DNA of 5,839 nt from DATMBL01 sp050735975 (GTDB taxonomy: Bacteria > Desulfobacterota > Binatia > UBA9968). Where the stretch lies: the NCBI GenBank assembly GCA_050735975.1, contig JBOHVS010000011.1, positions 1 to 5,839 on the forward strand, in the 5' to 3' direction. Under the pieces are notes generated by a model, which saw nothing but the letters and a program-made list of their open reading frames with translations, was not told the origin of the DNA and searched no databases. This document shows, one piece after another, positions 1-5,546 of the stretch. Within the stretch, counting starts at the first letter, position 1. Every line of letters begins with the position of its first letter. The translations under genes and the position numbers were made by a program.

Positions 1-381
1 GTGGGGAGGATGGCCGGTGAGATCATTGCTCGCGCCGAGATCATAGCTGCCGAGCGGAAAAAAGAGGAAGCTGAGCGACGCGCGCGAGAGAAAGCCAGGC
101 GCGAGCGAGCGGAAGCTGAAGAGCGAAAGAAGCGGCTCGAATCGCTCGCGGGCAAGGAGAACGAGCTCTGGGCGACAGTCGATAGACTCATTGCCACCAA
201 GCAACCCAGACGGTACGACGAAGCGGTATCCCTGCTTCAGGACTTGCATGATCTCGCCAAGTTGCAGGGCAAGGGCCGCGATTTCAAATTTCGTATGGGC
301 GCGCTCCAACGCGAGAATTCAGGCAAGAGCACCCTGATGGAGAGGTTCCGAAAGGCGAAGTTCCTGGGAGGAATCGCGTGA
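1..381 (+). CDS. Charged coiled-coil protein, C-terminal part (probably 5'-truncated by the window edge)
   Basis: The frame is open from the first base and ends at TGA 379-381. GTG at base 1 could be a start, but no upstream sequence is available to judge it, so the gene probably begins outside the window. Residues about 8-50 are almost entirely Lys, Arg, Glu and Ala with heptad-like spacing, which predicts a long charged coiled coil. The C-terminal half (about 55-126) is a globular helical segment containing RLIATKQPRRYDEAVSLL and ending in LMERFRKAKFLGG. From memory this tail resembles the C-terminus of some uncharacterised SWIM zinc-finger family proteins, but no zinc-finger cysteines are visible here, so the assignment is tentative. 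No membrane segment or signal peptide is seen. It is not obviously part of the downstream operon, because 100 bases separate it from the next gene. Confidence 0.7.
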   Translation: MGRMAGEIIARAEIIAAERKKEEAERRAREKARRERAEAEERKKRLESLAGKENELWATVDRLIATKQPRRYDEAVSLLQDLHDLAKLQGKGRDFKFRMGALQRENSGKSTLMERFRKAKFLGGIA

Positions 382-462
382 CGCCGTTTGTGCCATGAAG
401 CGGTAAATCTGGTTTTCGAGTTCACCGCAGATCCGCAGTGCATTTGTACCAGCGCATTCATA

Positions 463-471
463 GAAGAGGAG
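463..471 (+). promoter_or_regulatory. Ribosome binding site of the broken small gene
   Basis: GAAGAGGAG lies 10 bases before ATG 482 and is a strong Shine-Dalgarno match at slightly long spacing. It supports ATG 482 as the original start of the disrupted gene and argues against the overlapping open frame that begins at TTG 388. Confidence 0.6.
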
Positions 472-481
472 CAACTTAGTC

Positions 482-709
482 ATGAAGAAGATTTTCACGA
501 TGAAGGAACTCGAAGCTCTTTATTCAGGGGAATGGGTGTTGTTGGTCAATCCGAAACACATCGAACAATTGGAAAGGCTTCGTGGGGAAGGTGGTGTTCC
601 ATAGCAAGGACCGACACGAAGTCTATAAGGAAGCGCACAGGCGGAAGGACGGTCACACGGCCATCTTCTATGTAGTAAACTCCCCGAAGACTTGGTGGTT
701 GTGCTTTGA
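482..709 (+). pseudogene. Small conserved-type protein (75 codons) disrupted by two compensating frameshifts
   Basis: From ATG 482 the reading is MKKIFTMKELEALYSGEWVL and onward to LERLRG, after which the frame runs into TAG 601-603. Dropping one G from the GGGG run at 584-587 restores a sensible continuation, GKVVFHSKDRHEVYKEAHRR. A missing C in the CCCC run at 682-685 must then be added back to read NSPEDLVVVL and stop at TGA 707-709, which is in the original frame. The repaired product is 75 residues. Its layout (a GEWVL strand, then VVFHSKDRHEVYKEA, then a C-terminal PEDLVVVL strand) matches a small uncharacterised protein family that I recognise from environmental bacteria but cannot name. 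Function unknown. Either the gene is truly dead, with a 40-residue N-terminal remnant, or these are homopolymer assembly errors. Confidence 0.7.
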
Positions 710-779
710 GATACCAGTTTGAAGTGATCGTAGCGGAAACGCCGTAAGGGGCGGAAGGCGACTGGATGTAAATACTCGG

Positions 780-1325
780 ATGAATGCTAAGAAACAAACT
801 AGGCTGAAGATCCCAATCGATATTCAGCTTCGCGTGCTGTTTCGAGACGGCTGGTTATGTCGTTGGTGTCACCGCCCAACGGTGTTTCCACTAGCCCTCA
901 AGTACCTCGCGAAGTTCGTCAGTGGGCGCGGTTACCCGTATCCGATCGCCTATTACGACTTTCGCAACCGACGTGACGCGGCGCCGATGTTGGACCATCT
1001 TGCTGCAGTTATCGACCATGTCAATGCGTACTCGCAAGGGGGTGTTCACGCAGAAAGTAACTTCGCCACTGCGTGCAACAAGTGTAACCTTCGAAAGAAC
1101 AACCGGAAGATGGAGGATTATCAGAAGGAAAAACCAGGGAAGCCGGTCAAAGGGAAATACGGCGAGCCATTGTATTGGGATGGGTTTGTGTCTTTATTCT
1201 TGATCTTGGTGCGAGAGAACAAGGCGGCTTTAAGCGCTTCGGAGAGAAAGTGGTACAACGCTATCGAAACCTATCTCTCACAGAGCGAAGGGAAACGGGA
1301 CAGGCTGATTTTTCGGATTCGGTGA
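780..1325 (+). CDS. HNH endonuclease family protein
   Basis: A 181-residue soluble protein with a zinc-stabilised HNH (beta-beta-alpha metal) nuclease fold. The first zinc pair is C27-x2-C30 (LCRWC). After an insertion of nearly 50 residues comes the catalytic DH at D79-H80 (VIDHVNAYSQGG), then N94 (ESNFATAC), the second zinc pair C99-x2-C102, and N103 in CNLRKNN. Family members make metal-dependent breaks in DNA; restriction, homing, phage and repair roles are all possible, and nothing here decides the target. ATG 780 is used because the conserved start of the domain (IPIDIQLRVLFRDGWLC) follows within ten residues. No good Shine-Dalgarno precedes it, since AAGGCG is about 20 bases away. The stop is 6 bases from the next gene, which suggests cotranscription with the pair that follows. 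The long loop between the first Cys pair and the DH motif is the odd point. Confidence 0.85.
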   Translation: MNAKKQTRLKIPIDIQLRVLFRDGWLCRWCHRPTVFPLALKYLAKFVSGRGYPYPIAYYDFRNRRDAAPMLDHLAAVIDHVNAYSQGGVHAESNFATACNKCNLRKNNRKMEDYQKEKPGKPVKGKYGEPLYWDGFVSLFLILVRENKAALSASERKWYNAIETYLSQSEGKRDRLIFRIR

Positions 1326-1331
1326 AAAGCG

Positions 1332-1661
1332 ATGAGACGGCGAAAAGAAATGAATAGCGGAAAAGGGCGATCCGCGTCCGTTCGTGAGCTTCCGTTGTGG
1401 CTGCGGCGGCTGGACCAGGTGAAAGCAGAGCTGAAGGGAACACGGTTCCCCCGTACGGCGGAGGATGGCTTTCGCCAGTGCGTCGCTCTATCGACGACGG
1501 CTCTTCGGTGGCTCCGGGATTCCATCCGGGACGCTCATCCCACGGCAAGTGAAGATAAGCTAGAGACTGAAAGACGGCACTTGCTCGCAAAGTTATCTGC
1601 CGCCGAAGGCCGGTGGTTGGCCGAGTGGAGGAAGGAGCGAGTCCGCTATTTCCGACGATAA
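1332..1661 (+). CDS. Uncharacterised 109-residue basic helical protein, partner of the nucleotidyltransferase gene
   Basis: The protein is rich in Arg, Trp and Leu, probably all alpha-helical, with no signal peptide or membrane segment. Visible blocks are VRELPLWLRRLDQVKAELKG near residues 17-36, a middle helix FRQCVALSTTALRWLRDSI, and a C-terminal helix LAEWRKERVRYFRR. I do not recognise a named domain. ATG 1332 lies 6 bases after the HNH stop and has no clear Shine-Dalgarno; ATG 1350, preceded by AAAAG, is an equally good start and would shorten the protein by six residues. The next frame (nucleotidyltransferase) starts within about 14 bases of the stop. That layout suits a two-gene toxin-antitoxin-like unit, but this is inference from position only. 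Confidence 0.65.
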   Translation: MRRRKEMNSGKGRSASVRELPLWLRRLDQVKAELKGTRFPRTAEDGFRQCVALSTTALRWLRDSIRDAHPTASEDKLETERRHLLAKLSAAEGRWLAEWRKERVRYFRR

Positions 1662-1674
1662 CCTGGCCGTAGTC

Positions 1675-2181
1675 TTGGCTCATGTGGTGGAGCGCTTGCG
1701 ACGGGCGCGAGTCCGATACGCGATCATTGGGGCGTGGGCGCTGTCCTTATGGGGTAAGCCGCGGGCCACGGCGGATCTCGACTTTCTTGTCTTAGTGAAA
1801 GATGAGGAGTTGGAGCGACTCACTGCTTTTATGACGGGGGCCGGAATGGACGTTGACGAGGCGTGGCAGCAATGGAACCCGCTGCTCCGAGGCTCTCAGG
1901 TAAGATTCCAGTACCGTGGAGTGACGATTGACTTCCTTTGCCCGCGTGATCGACATGACCAAGAAATCTTCCGACGGCGGCGAAAGAAGCGGGTCGGCAG
2001 GGAGTACTATTGGGTGGTGTCTTAAGAGGATTTCATCTTGCAGAAGCTACGTCCAAGAGATTTTGAGGATGCTCTTTCTGTGGTCGAGAGATTCAGAGAG
2101 AAGCTGGACCGCAAGTATCTTCGAAAATGGACGGCCCGGTTGCGAGTGACTGCAGAACTCGATTACGTCATGGCTCTGTAG
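1675..2181 (+). pseudogene. MNT/AbiEii-like nucleotidyltransferase interrupted by an in-frame TAA
   Basis: The frame from TTG 1675 encodes a minimal nucleotidyltransferase. It has the helix VVERLRRARVRYAIIGAWAL, the DxD pair D34 and D36 in ATADLDFLV, and the third acidic residue D86 in VTIDFL. The GS motif is degenerate (GAWALSLWG). Family members transfer nucleotides to tRNA or to a partner toxin in AbiE (type IV) and MNT-HEPN systems. Translation stops at TAA 2023-2025 after YYWVVS, yet the same frame continues with EDFILQKLRPRDFEDALSVV to TAG 2179-2181, which is the expected C-terminal helical part. The family usually reads SPEDxILxKLxxGRPRDFEDA, so the stop replaces a Pro codon and about three residues also seem missing before RPRDF. 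All catalytic acids lie before the stop, so a 116-residue product could still exist. The start is uncertain: the frame is open upstream into the previous gene (DDNLAVVLAHVV) and no Shine-Dalgarno is visible. Confidence 0.8.
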
Positions 2182-2187
2182 GTTCTG

Positions 2188-3183
2188 ATGGAAGATCGCA
2201 ATTTTTCTCTCCAACACTTCCGCTTTCACTTGGAGCCCAAAGGGCGGATGCGCATGCCTGCGTATAATAAGGGCAATGTAATCCGGGGCGGATTTGGCGG
2301 CACGTTTCGGCGGATCGTATGTCATGCTAACTGCCGCGAGCCGGAGACGTGCGAGCTGCGGAATGTGTGTCCTTACACGGCAGTGTTTCATCCATTTGTT
2401 CCGGAGGACTCGGAGAAGATCAGCAAGAACCGGGATATTCCACGGCCCTTCGTGATCAAGCCGCCGTTGGAGACGAAAGAAACTTATCTTCCCGGTGAGC
2501 GGTTGTCTTTTGATGTCGTGCTGGTTGGAAAAACTAAAGACTATCTTCCGTACTTCATCGTCACTTTCAAAGAACTCTCGCAAGCCGGCCTGGGGCGGCA
2601 CAGATCGCCAGTGGAGTTGTGCGCCGTCGGACACGTCGGCAGTGATGGTATTGAGGTCCCGGTCTATACGAAAGAAAATATGGTCCAGCCACCTACGAGT
2701 GCAATCTCGTGGGCGGATTTGTGCGCTTCTCATACCTCGAACAATGGTTCGATGAAGTCACCCCAGGACGGCGGGAGGAACGTCACGCGTATCATGCTGA
2801 GATTTCTGACACCGACGATGCTGAAAGCCGATGGGGTGCAGGTGCGGAGTCCTACGTTCGGACCGATAGCCAAACGGCTTCGCGATCGGATCAATGCGTT
2901 GTCGTACTTTTATTGCGGCAGTGGTCTAGACATCGACTTCAAAGGGTTTGGAACTGAGGCAGACAAAATTTGTACAGTCCAGGACTCTACCCGATGGGTT
3001 GAGAGCGGCCGGTACTCGCGGAGAAGGCAGGTTAATCATGATCTTAGCGGCTTTATCGGGGAAGTAACGTTTGCCGGCGAGTTGGCCCCTTTCTTGCCGT
3101 ATCTGAAGCTCGGCGAATACGTGCACGTGGGCAAGAATGCGGTGTTCGGCAGCGGCTGGTACCAGATCATCCGCGCCGATTGA
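2188..3183 (+). CDS. cas6: CRISPR pre-crRNA processing endoribonuclease Cas6 (RAMP)
   Basis: This is a 331-residue RAMP protein that cuts the CRISPR transcript within each repeat to release crRNAs. The N-terminal ferredoxin-like part has FRFHLEPKGRMRMPAY and NVIRGGFGGTFRRIVCH (residues 30-46). These are followed by a cysteine cluster C45, C49, C55, C61 and the block CPYTAVFHPF, all typical of the larger Cas6 family (Pfam Cas_Cas6). FLTPTMLKADG (206-216) starts the second RAMP domain. The C-terminal glycine-rich loop HVGKNAVFGSGWYQI (313-327) fits the RAMP consensus. The catalytic residue cannot be named from sequence; H46 is one candidate. ATG 2188 lies 6 bases after the end of the broken nucleotidyltransferase frame, with no strong Shine-Dalgarno, so translation may rely on coupling. 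The matching substrate is the repeat at 5655, whose hairpin is followed by an 8-base tail. No effector gene adjoins cas6 on either side. Confidence 0.93.
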   Translation: MEDRNFSLQHFRFHLEPKGRMRMPAYNKGNVIRGGFGGTFRRIVCHANCREPETCELRNVCPYTAVFHPFVPEDSEKISKNRDIPRPFVIKPPLETKETYLPGERLSFDVVLVGKTKDYLPYFIVTFKELSQAGLGRHRSPVELCAVGHVGSDGIEVPVYTKENMVQPPTSAISWADLCASHTSNNGSMKSPQDGGRNVTRIMLRFLTPTMLKADGVQVRSPTFGPIAKRLRDRINALSYFYCGSGLDIDFKGFGTEADKICTVQDSTRWVESGRYSRRRQVNHDLSGFIGEVTFAGELAPFLPYLKLGEYVHVGKNAVFGSGWYQIIRAD

Positions 3184-3191
3184 CCGTTCAC

Positions 3192-3216
3192 CACGAAGCT
3201 CACGAAGAGCACGAAG
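3192..3216 (+). repeat. Tandem CACGAAG motif, 9-base period, three copies
   Basis: CACGAAG occurs at 3192-3198, 3201-3207 and 3210-3216, each start exactly 9 bases after the last with a variable dinucleotide between. It starts 8 bases after the cas6 stop codon. It is the first of three such arrays in the cas6-cas1 gap. Confidence 0.8.
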
Positions 3217-3233
3217 GAAAGAAGAAATTTAAC

Positions 3234-3258
3234 CGCAAAGAGCGCAAAGAACGCAAAA
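3234..3258 (+). repeat. Tandem CGCAAAG motif, 9-base period, three copies
   Basis: CGCAAAG occurs at 3234-3240 and 3243-3249, with CGCAAAA at 3252-3258. The period is again exactly 9 bases. The unit differs from the CACGAAG array just upstream but has the same layout of seven fixed and two variable bases. Confidence 0.8.
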
Positions 3259-3277
3259 TAGGAAACCGGGCGGGCGA

Positions 3278-3304
3278 TTGAACGGGTTGAACTATTTGAA
3301 CGTC
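3278..3304 (+). repeat. Tandem TTGAAC motif, 9-base period, three copies
   Basis: TTGAAC occurs at 3278-3283, 3287-3292 and 3296-3301, each followed by three variable bases. A fourth TTGAAC at 3329-3334 is out of phase with the others. The array lies in the 5' leader region of cas1, about 40 bases before its start codon. TTGAAC also resembles a -35 hexamer, but no matching -10 at proper spacing was found. Confidence 0.75.
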
Positions 3305-3336
3305 TGGAACCACTGTTCGGCGTTTAACTTGAACAT

Positions 3337-3340
3337 GAGG
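3337..3340 (+). promoter_or_regulatory. Ribosome binding site of cas1
   Basis: GAGG ends 5 bases before ATG 3346 and is the only Shine-Dalgarno-like site near the cas1 start. It supports the long Cas1 form with its N-terminal tail over a start nearer the conserved domain. It overlaps a three-codon frame, ATG AGG TAG, at 3335-3343. Confidence 0.6.
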
Positions 3341-3345
3341 TAGTT

Positions 3346-4536
3346 ATGGCTGATGAAGCTTTAAACGAAGTTATTCAATCATCCGAAGGCGAACGCCAAT
3401 CTCCCGCTCAGTTCAACCTGTTTACCGGCGCAGCAGAGCTCATTCCCATTGAAGTCCCCGAGCCGGCGGAAGACGGTCGCGAGATACGAGTTGACGAAGG
3501 AATTTCCCTCGTTAAAAGTGAAGACGGCTCGCAGCTTATTTTTTCAGGTTTCGGTCTTTTTTTGAGTAAGAAAAGCGAGCGGCTGATCGCCCGCAAGGGC
3601 AAAGACGTTATCTATCAGTTTCCGTTGTTTCGCATTCAGGAAGTGGTGGTCGGTTCCAAAGGGATTACGATTTCGTCGGATCTATTGCAGGAGCTTTGCA
3701 TGCGTGGGATTCGCCTGAGCTTTTTGGACCATTCCGGCAAGCCCTACGCGATGGTGACCTCTCCCATGCTCACCGCGACGGTTCAGACACGGCGCGAGCA
3801 GATCCTTGCTCTGACGGACAAGCGAGGACTGGAATTCTGCAAGGCGGTTGTGCTCGGAAAGATCAAAAACCAGGAGAGACTGCTGCGCTATTTCGGCAAG
3901 CACATCAAGAAAGATGATGAAGAGAGGTTCAAAAAGATCGAGGCGGTTGTCTCGCAGTTGACAGGTTTGTGGAAAAAGGTGCCGTATATCGATGCTGCGT
4001 CGGTGAGCGAGGCCAGAGGAACCCTCATGGGAACGGAAGGGACGGCGGGCAGGCTGTACTGGGAAGGCGTGAAAGAAATCATCAGCCACAGAGTGGAGTT
4101 CCTCGGCAGGGAACATCGCGGCGCGGCGGATGCCATGAACTCTCTCCTTAACTACGGTTATGGAATTCTTTACTCGCAGGTATGGGGAGCGGTGCTCAAT
4201 GCCGGTCTGGAGCCCTTCGCCGGTTTTCTGCACGTCGACCGGCCCGGAAAACCGTCGCTGGTATTGGATCTCGTCGAGGAGTTTCGCCAGCCCGTCGTCG
4301 ATCGCAGTGTCATTGCCTACGTCAATCTGGGGATCAGCATCGGCATGAAAGACGGCTTGCTCGACGCCGATACGAGAAAGAGCATCGGCGAACGCGTTGT
4401 GGAACGGCTTTACGCCTCGGAGTCCTACCAGGGAAAGCAATACCAGATTAGATCCATCATCCAGATGCAGGCGAGGAGATTGGCGGGTTTTCTAAGGGGC
4501 AACGGAGGGTATAAGGCGTTCTCGTTTAAATGGTAA
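3346..4536 (+). CDS. cas1: CRISPR integrase Cas1 with N-terminal extension
   Basis: Cas1 is the catalytic subunit of the Cas1-Cas2 complex, which inserts new spacers at the leader-repeat junction. The conserved protein begins near residue 50 with the N-terminal beta domain (QLIFSGFGLFLSKKSERLIA, then FPLFRIQEVVVGSKGITIS). The helical C-terminal domain carries the expected metal ligands: E231 in GTEGTAGRLYWEG, H296 in FAGFLHVDRPGKPS, and D308 with E311 in LVLDLVEEFR. The total of 396 residues exceeds the usual 320-340 because of an acidic, proline-containing tail of about 50 residues. That tail includes QFNLF (22-26), a match to the beta-clamp-binding consensus. A good ribosome binding site before ATG 3346 supports translation of the tail. 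The gene is set apart from cas6 by 162 bases of repeats and from cas2 by an inverted-repeat element, an unusually loose arrangement. All catalytic residues are present, so it should be active. Confidence 0.96.
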   Translation: MADEALNEVIQSSEGERQSPAQFNLFTGAAELIPIEVPEPAEDGREIRVDEGISLVKSEDGSQLIFSGFGLFLSKKSERLIARKGKDVIYQFPLFRIQEVVVGSKGITISSDLLQELCMRGIRLSFLDHSGKPYAMVTSPMLTATVQTRREQILALTDKRGLEFCKAVVLGKIKNQERLLRYFGKHIKKDDEERFKKIEAVVSQLTGLWKKVPYIDAASVSEARGTLMGTEGTAGRLYWEGVKEIISHRVEFLGREHRGAADAMNSLLNYGYGILYSQVWGAVLNAGLEPFAGFLHVDRPGKPSLVLDLVEEFRQPVVDRSVIAYVNLGISIGMKDGLLDADTRKSIGERVVERLYASESYQGKQYQIRSIIQMQARRLAGFLRGNGGYKAFSFKW

Positions 4537-4568
4537 ATCGGATATGAAGTTGCCCATCCTGCGCGGTG

Positions 4569-4693
4569 CGGCTCAGTCAAAAAGGTTCAGATGCGAGGCG
4601 CGCGAAGTTCAACGAGTGGAGGCGTACTCAGCCAGTACGTCGGAACGAGTTGGGCGAGTGCAACGAAGCAGGTGAGCCTTTTTCAGTGAGCCG
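4569..4693. repeat. 125-base imperfect inverted repeat (MITE- or REP-like) between cas1 and cas2
   Basis: Two 60-base arms (4569-4628 and 4634-4693) flank a 5-base centre, CAGCC. Comparing the left arm with the reverse complement of the right gives 36 of 60 identical positions by hand count. The outer ends match best: CGGCTCAGTCAAAAAGG on the left mirrors CCTTTTTCAGTGAGCCG on the right, and about 21 of the first 26 positions agree. The inner ends match again at GTACT/AGTAC. The middle of the arms is hardly complementary. No coding frame is carried. It resembles dispersed palindromic sequences with CTTTTT...AAAAAG ends that I recall from environmental bacterial genomes. It begins 32 bases after the cas1 stop and ends 2 bases before the cas2 ATG. 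Confidence 0.75.
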
Positions 4694-4695
4694 TC

Positions 4696-4974
4696 ATGGA
4701 GGAACTGAGAACGCTGGTGATCTACGACATCGAGAACGATAGGATACGGCTCAAGATTTCGGAGACATGCCTCGATTACGGTTTGACGCGCATCCAATAC
4801 AGTGCTTTTTTGGGTACGCTAAACAGGAACAAGAGAGAAGAGCTTTTCCTGCGGCTCTGTGACGTTTTGGGGGATGACCCTGGGAAGATCTTCCTCCAGC
4901 CAATCTGTAGTGCGGATGTGAAGGACGTTCTAATCAAAGAGAATGAGAAAGCGGACGAGCCGGATGCGCTATGA
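4696..4974 (+). CDS. cas2: CRISPR adaptation protein Cas2
   Basis: This 92-residue ferredoxin-fold protein is the structural centre of the Cas1-Cas2 integrase, where a Cas2 dimer bridges two Cas1 dimers. The first strand LVIYDIENDRIRLKI holds the conserved aspartate D11. CLDYGLTRIQYSAFLG is the typical second block, and the IFLQPIC region forms the fourth strand. The C-terminal tail is short and charged. ATG 4696 is the only reasonable start, since the frame is closed by TGA at 4687-4689. The ribosome binding site is poor: only GTGAG at 4686-4690, which lies within the inverted repeat that ends at 4693, so that element supplies the translation initiation region. The stop overlaps the cas4 start as ATGA at 4971-4974. 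Confidence 0.95.
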   Translation: MEELRTLVIYDIENDRIRLKISETCLDYGLTRIQYSAFLGTLNRNKREELFLRLCDVLGDDPGKIFLQPICSADVKDVLIKENEKADEPDAL

Positions 4975-5546
4975 TGTTTGTCAGAGTGAACGATATCAAG
5001 CAGTACTTTTATTGCCCGCGGATCGTTTTTTATCAGTATTCGATGCCGGTGGACAAAAAAACCACCTGGAAGATGGAGCAGGGCAAGACCGAGGAAACGG
5101 AAATCGACAGGCTCGAAAAGAGGAGAAAACTGAGTTCGTACAGATTGGCAGAAGGAGAGCGGCGGTTTCATGTGTGGCTCAGGTCCGACCGGCTAGGGTT
5201 GGCGGGAAAGCTGGATCTGGTCATAGACACTCCCAAAGGACTGTTCCCGGTCGATTTCAAATTCACCACCGGCAGACCGCATAGAAACCATGTTTATCAG
5301 CTTTGCGGATACGCCTTGTTGTTGGAAGATCACTACGCCCGAGAAGTGAACAAGGGGTTTGTTTACCTCATCCCGAAGAACGATGCTGTGGTTGTGGACC
5401 TGACGGCTGAGTTAAAGGAGCAAACGAGGACAGTGCTCGAGGAAATACGCCGAATGATCGAGAAGGAACAGATGCCGGCACCGACGCCGGTCAGAAACCG
5501 TTGCACGGACTGCGAGTACAGGAATTTCTGTGGAGATGTCTTTTAG
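4971..5546 (+). CDS. cas4: CRISPR-associated exonuclease Cas4 (Fe-S RecB-like)
   Basis: Cas4 trims the 3' ends of prespacers and helps select PAM-adjacent DNA and set spacer orientation together with Cas1-Cas2. The 191-residue protein has the four cysteines for a 4Fe-4S cluster: C15 in FYCPR, then C178, C181 and C187 in CTDCEYRNFC. The RecB nuclease motifs are in order: D82 (AGKLDLVID), D95-x-K97 (VDFKF), and QxxxY with Q110 and Y114 (VYQLCGYALL). Length and motifs are normal for Cas4, so it is predicted to be active. ATG 4971 overlaps the cas2 stop by ATGA and a second ATG follows directly at 4974, so translation is coupled to cas2. Placement after cas2 and directly before the array is less common than cas4-cas1-cas2 order. 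Confidence 0.95.
   Translation: MMFVRVNDIKQYFYCPRIVFYQYSMPVDKKTTWKMEQGKTEETEIDRLEKRRKLSSYRLAEGERRFHVWLRSDRLGLAGKLDLVIDTPKGLFPVDFKFTTGRPHRNHVYQLCGYALLLEDHYAREVNKGFVYLIPKNDAVVVDLTAELKEQTRTVLEEIRRMIEKEQMPAPTPVRNRCTDCEYRNFCGDVF

Noticed and set aside
388..675. Open frame of 95 codons starting at TTG 388
   Set aside because: It overlaps the disrupted 75-codon gene in another frame, has no ribosome binding site, and its product shows no sensible pattern, whereas the frame from ATG 482 does.
722..765. CGCC...GGCG hairpin upstream of the HNH gene as a terminator
   Set aside because: The stem is only four pairs and no T-run follows, so it does not support a rho-independent terminator.
1261..1683. 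140-codon frame on the minus strand
   Set aside because: It is low-complexity and Pro/Ser/Arg-rich, antisense to the 109-residue gene, as expected from the complement of a GC-rich coding frame.
2047..2733. 228-codon frame on the minus strand
   Set aside because: It lies antisense to the end of the nucleotidyltransferase and to cas6, both of which have recognisable motifs; the antisense product has none.
2709..2957. Alternative frame inside cas6 suggesting a compensated frameshift (segment reading GGFVRFSYLEQWFDE)
   Set aside because: The cas6 frame itself continues sensibly through ISWADL and FLTPTMLKADG into the C-terminal glycine-rich loop, so no frame correction is needed.
3682..4440. 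252-codon frame on the minus strand
   Set aside because: It is antisense to the catalytic part of cas1 and has no recognisable domain.
4569..4693. Inverted repeat as a simple rho-independent terminator of cas1
   Set aside because: The strong pairing is at the distal ends of a 125-base structure and the T-run lies inside the right arm rather than after the stem, so it is better treated as a dispersed repeat, though partial termination is possible.
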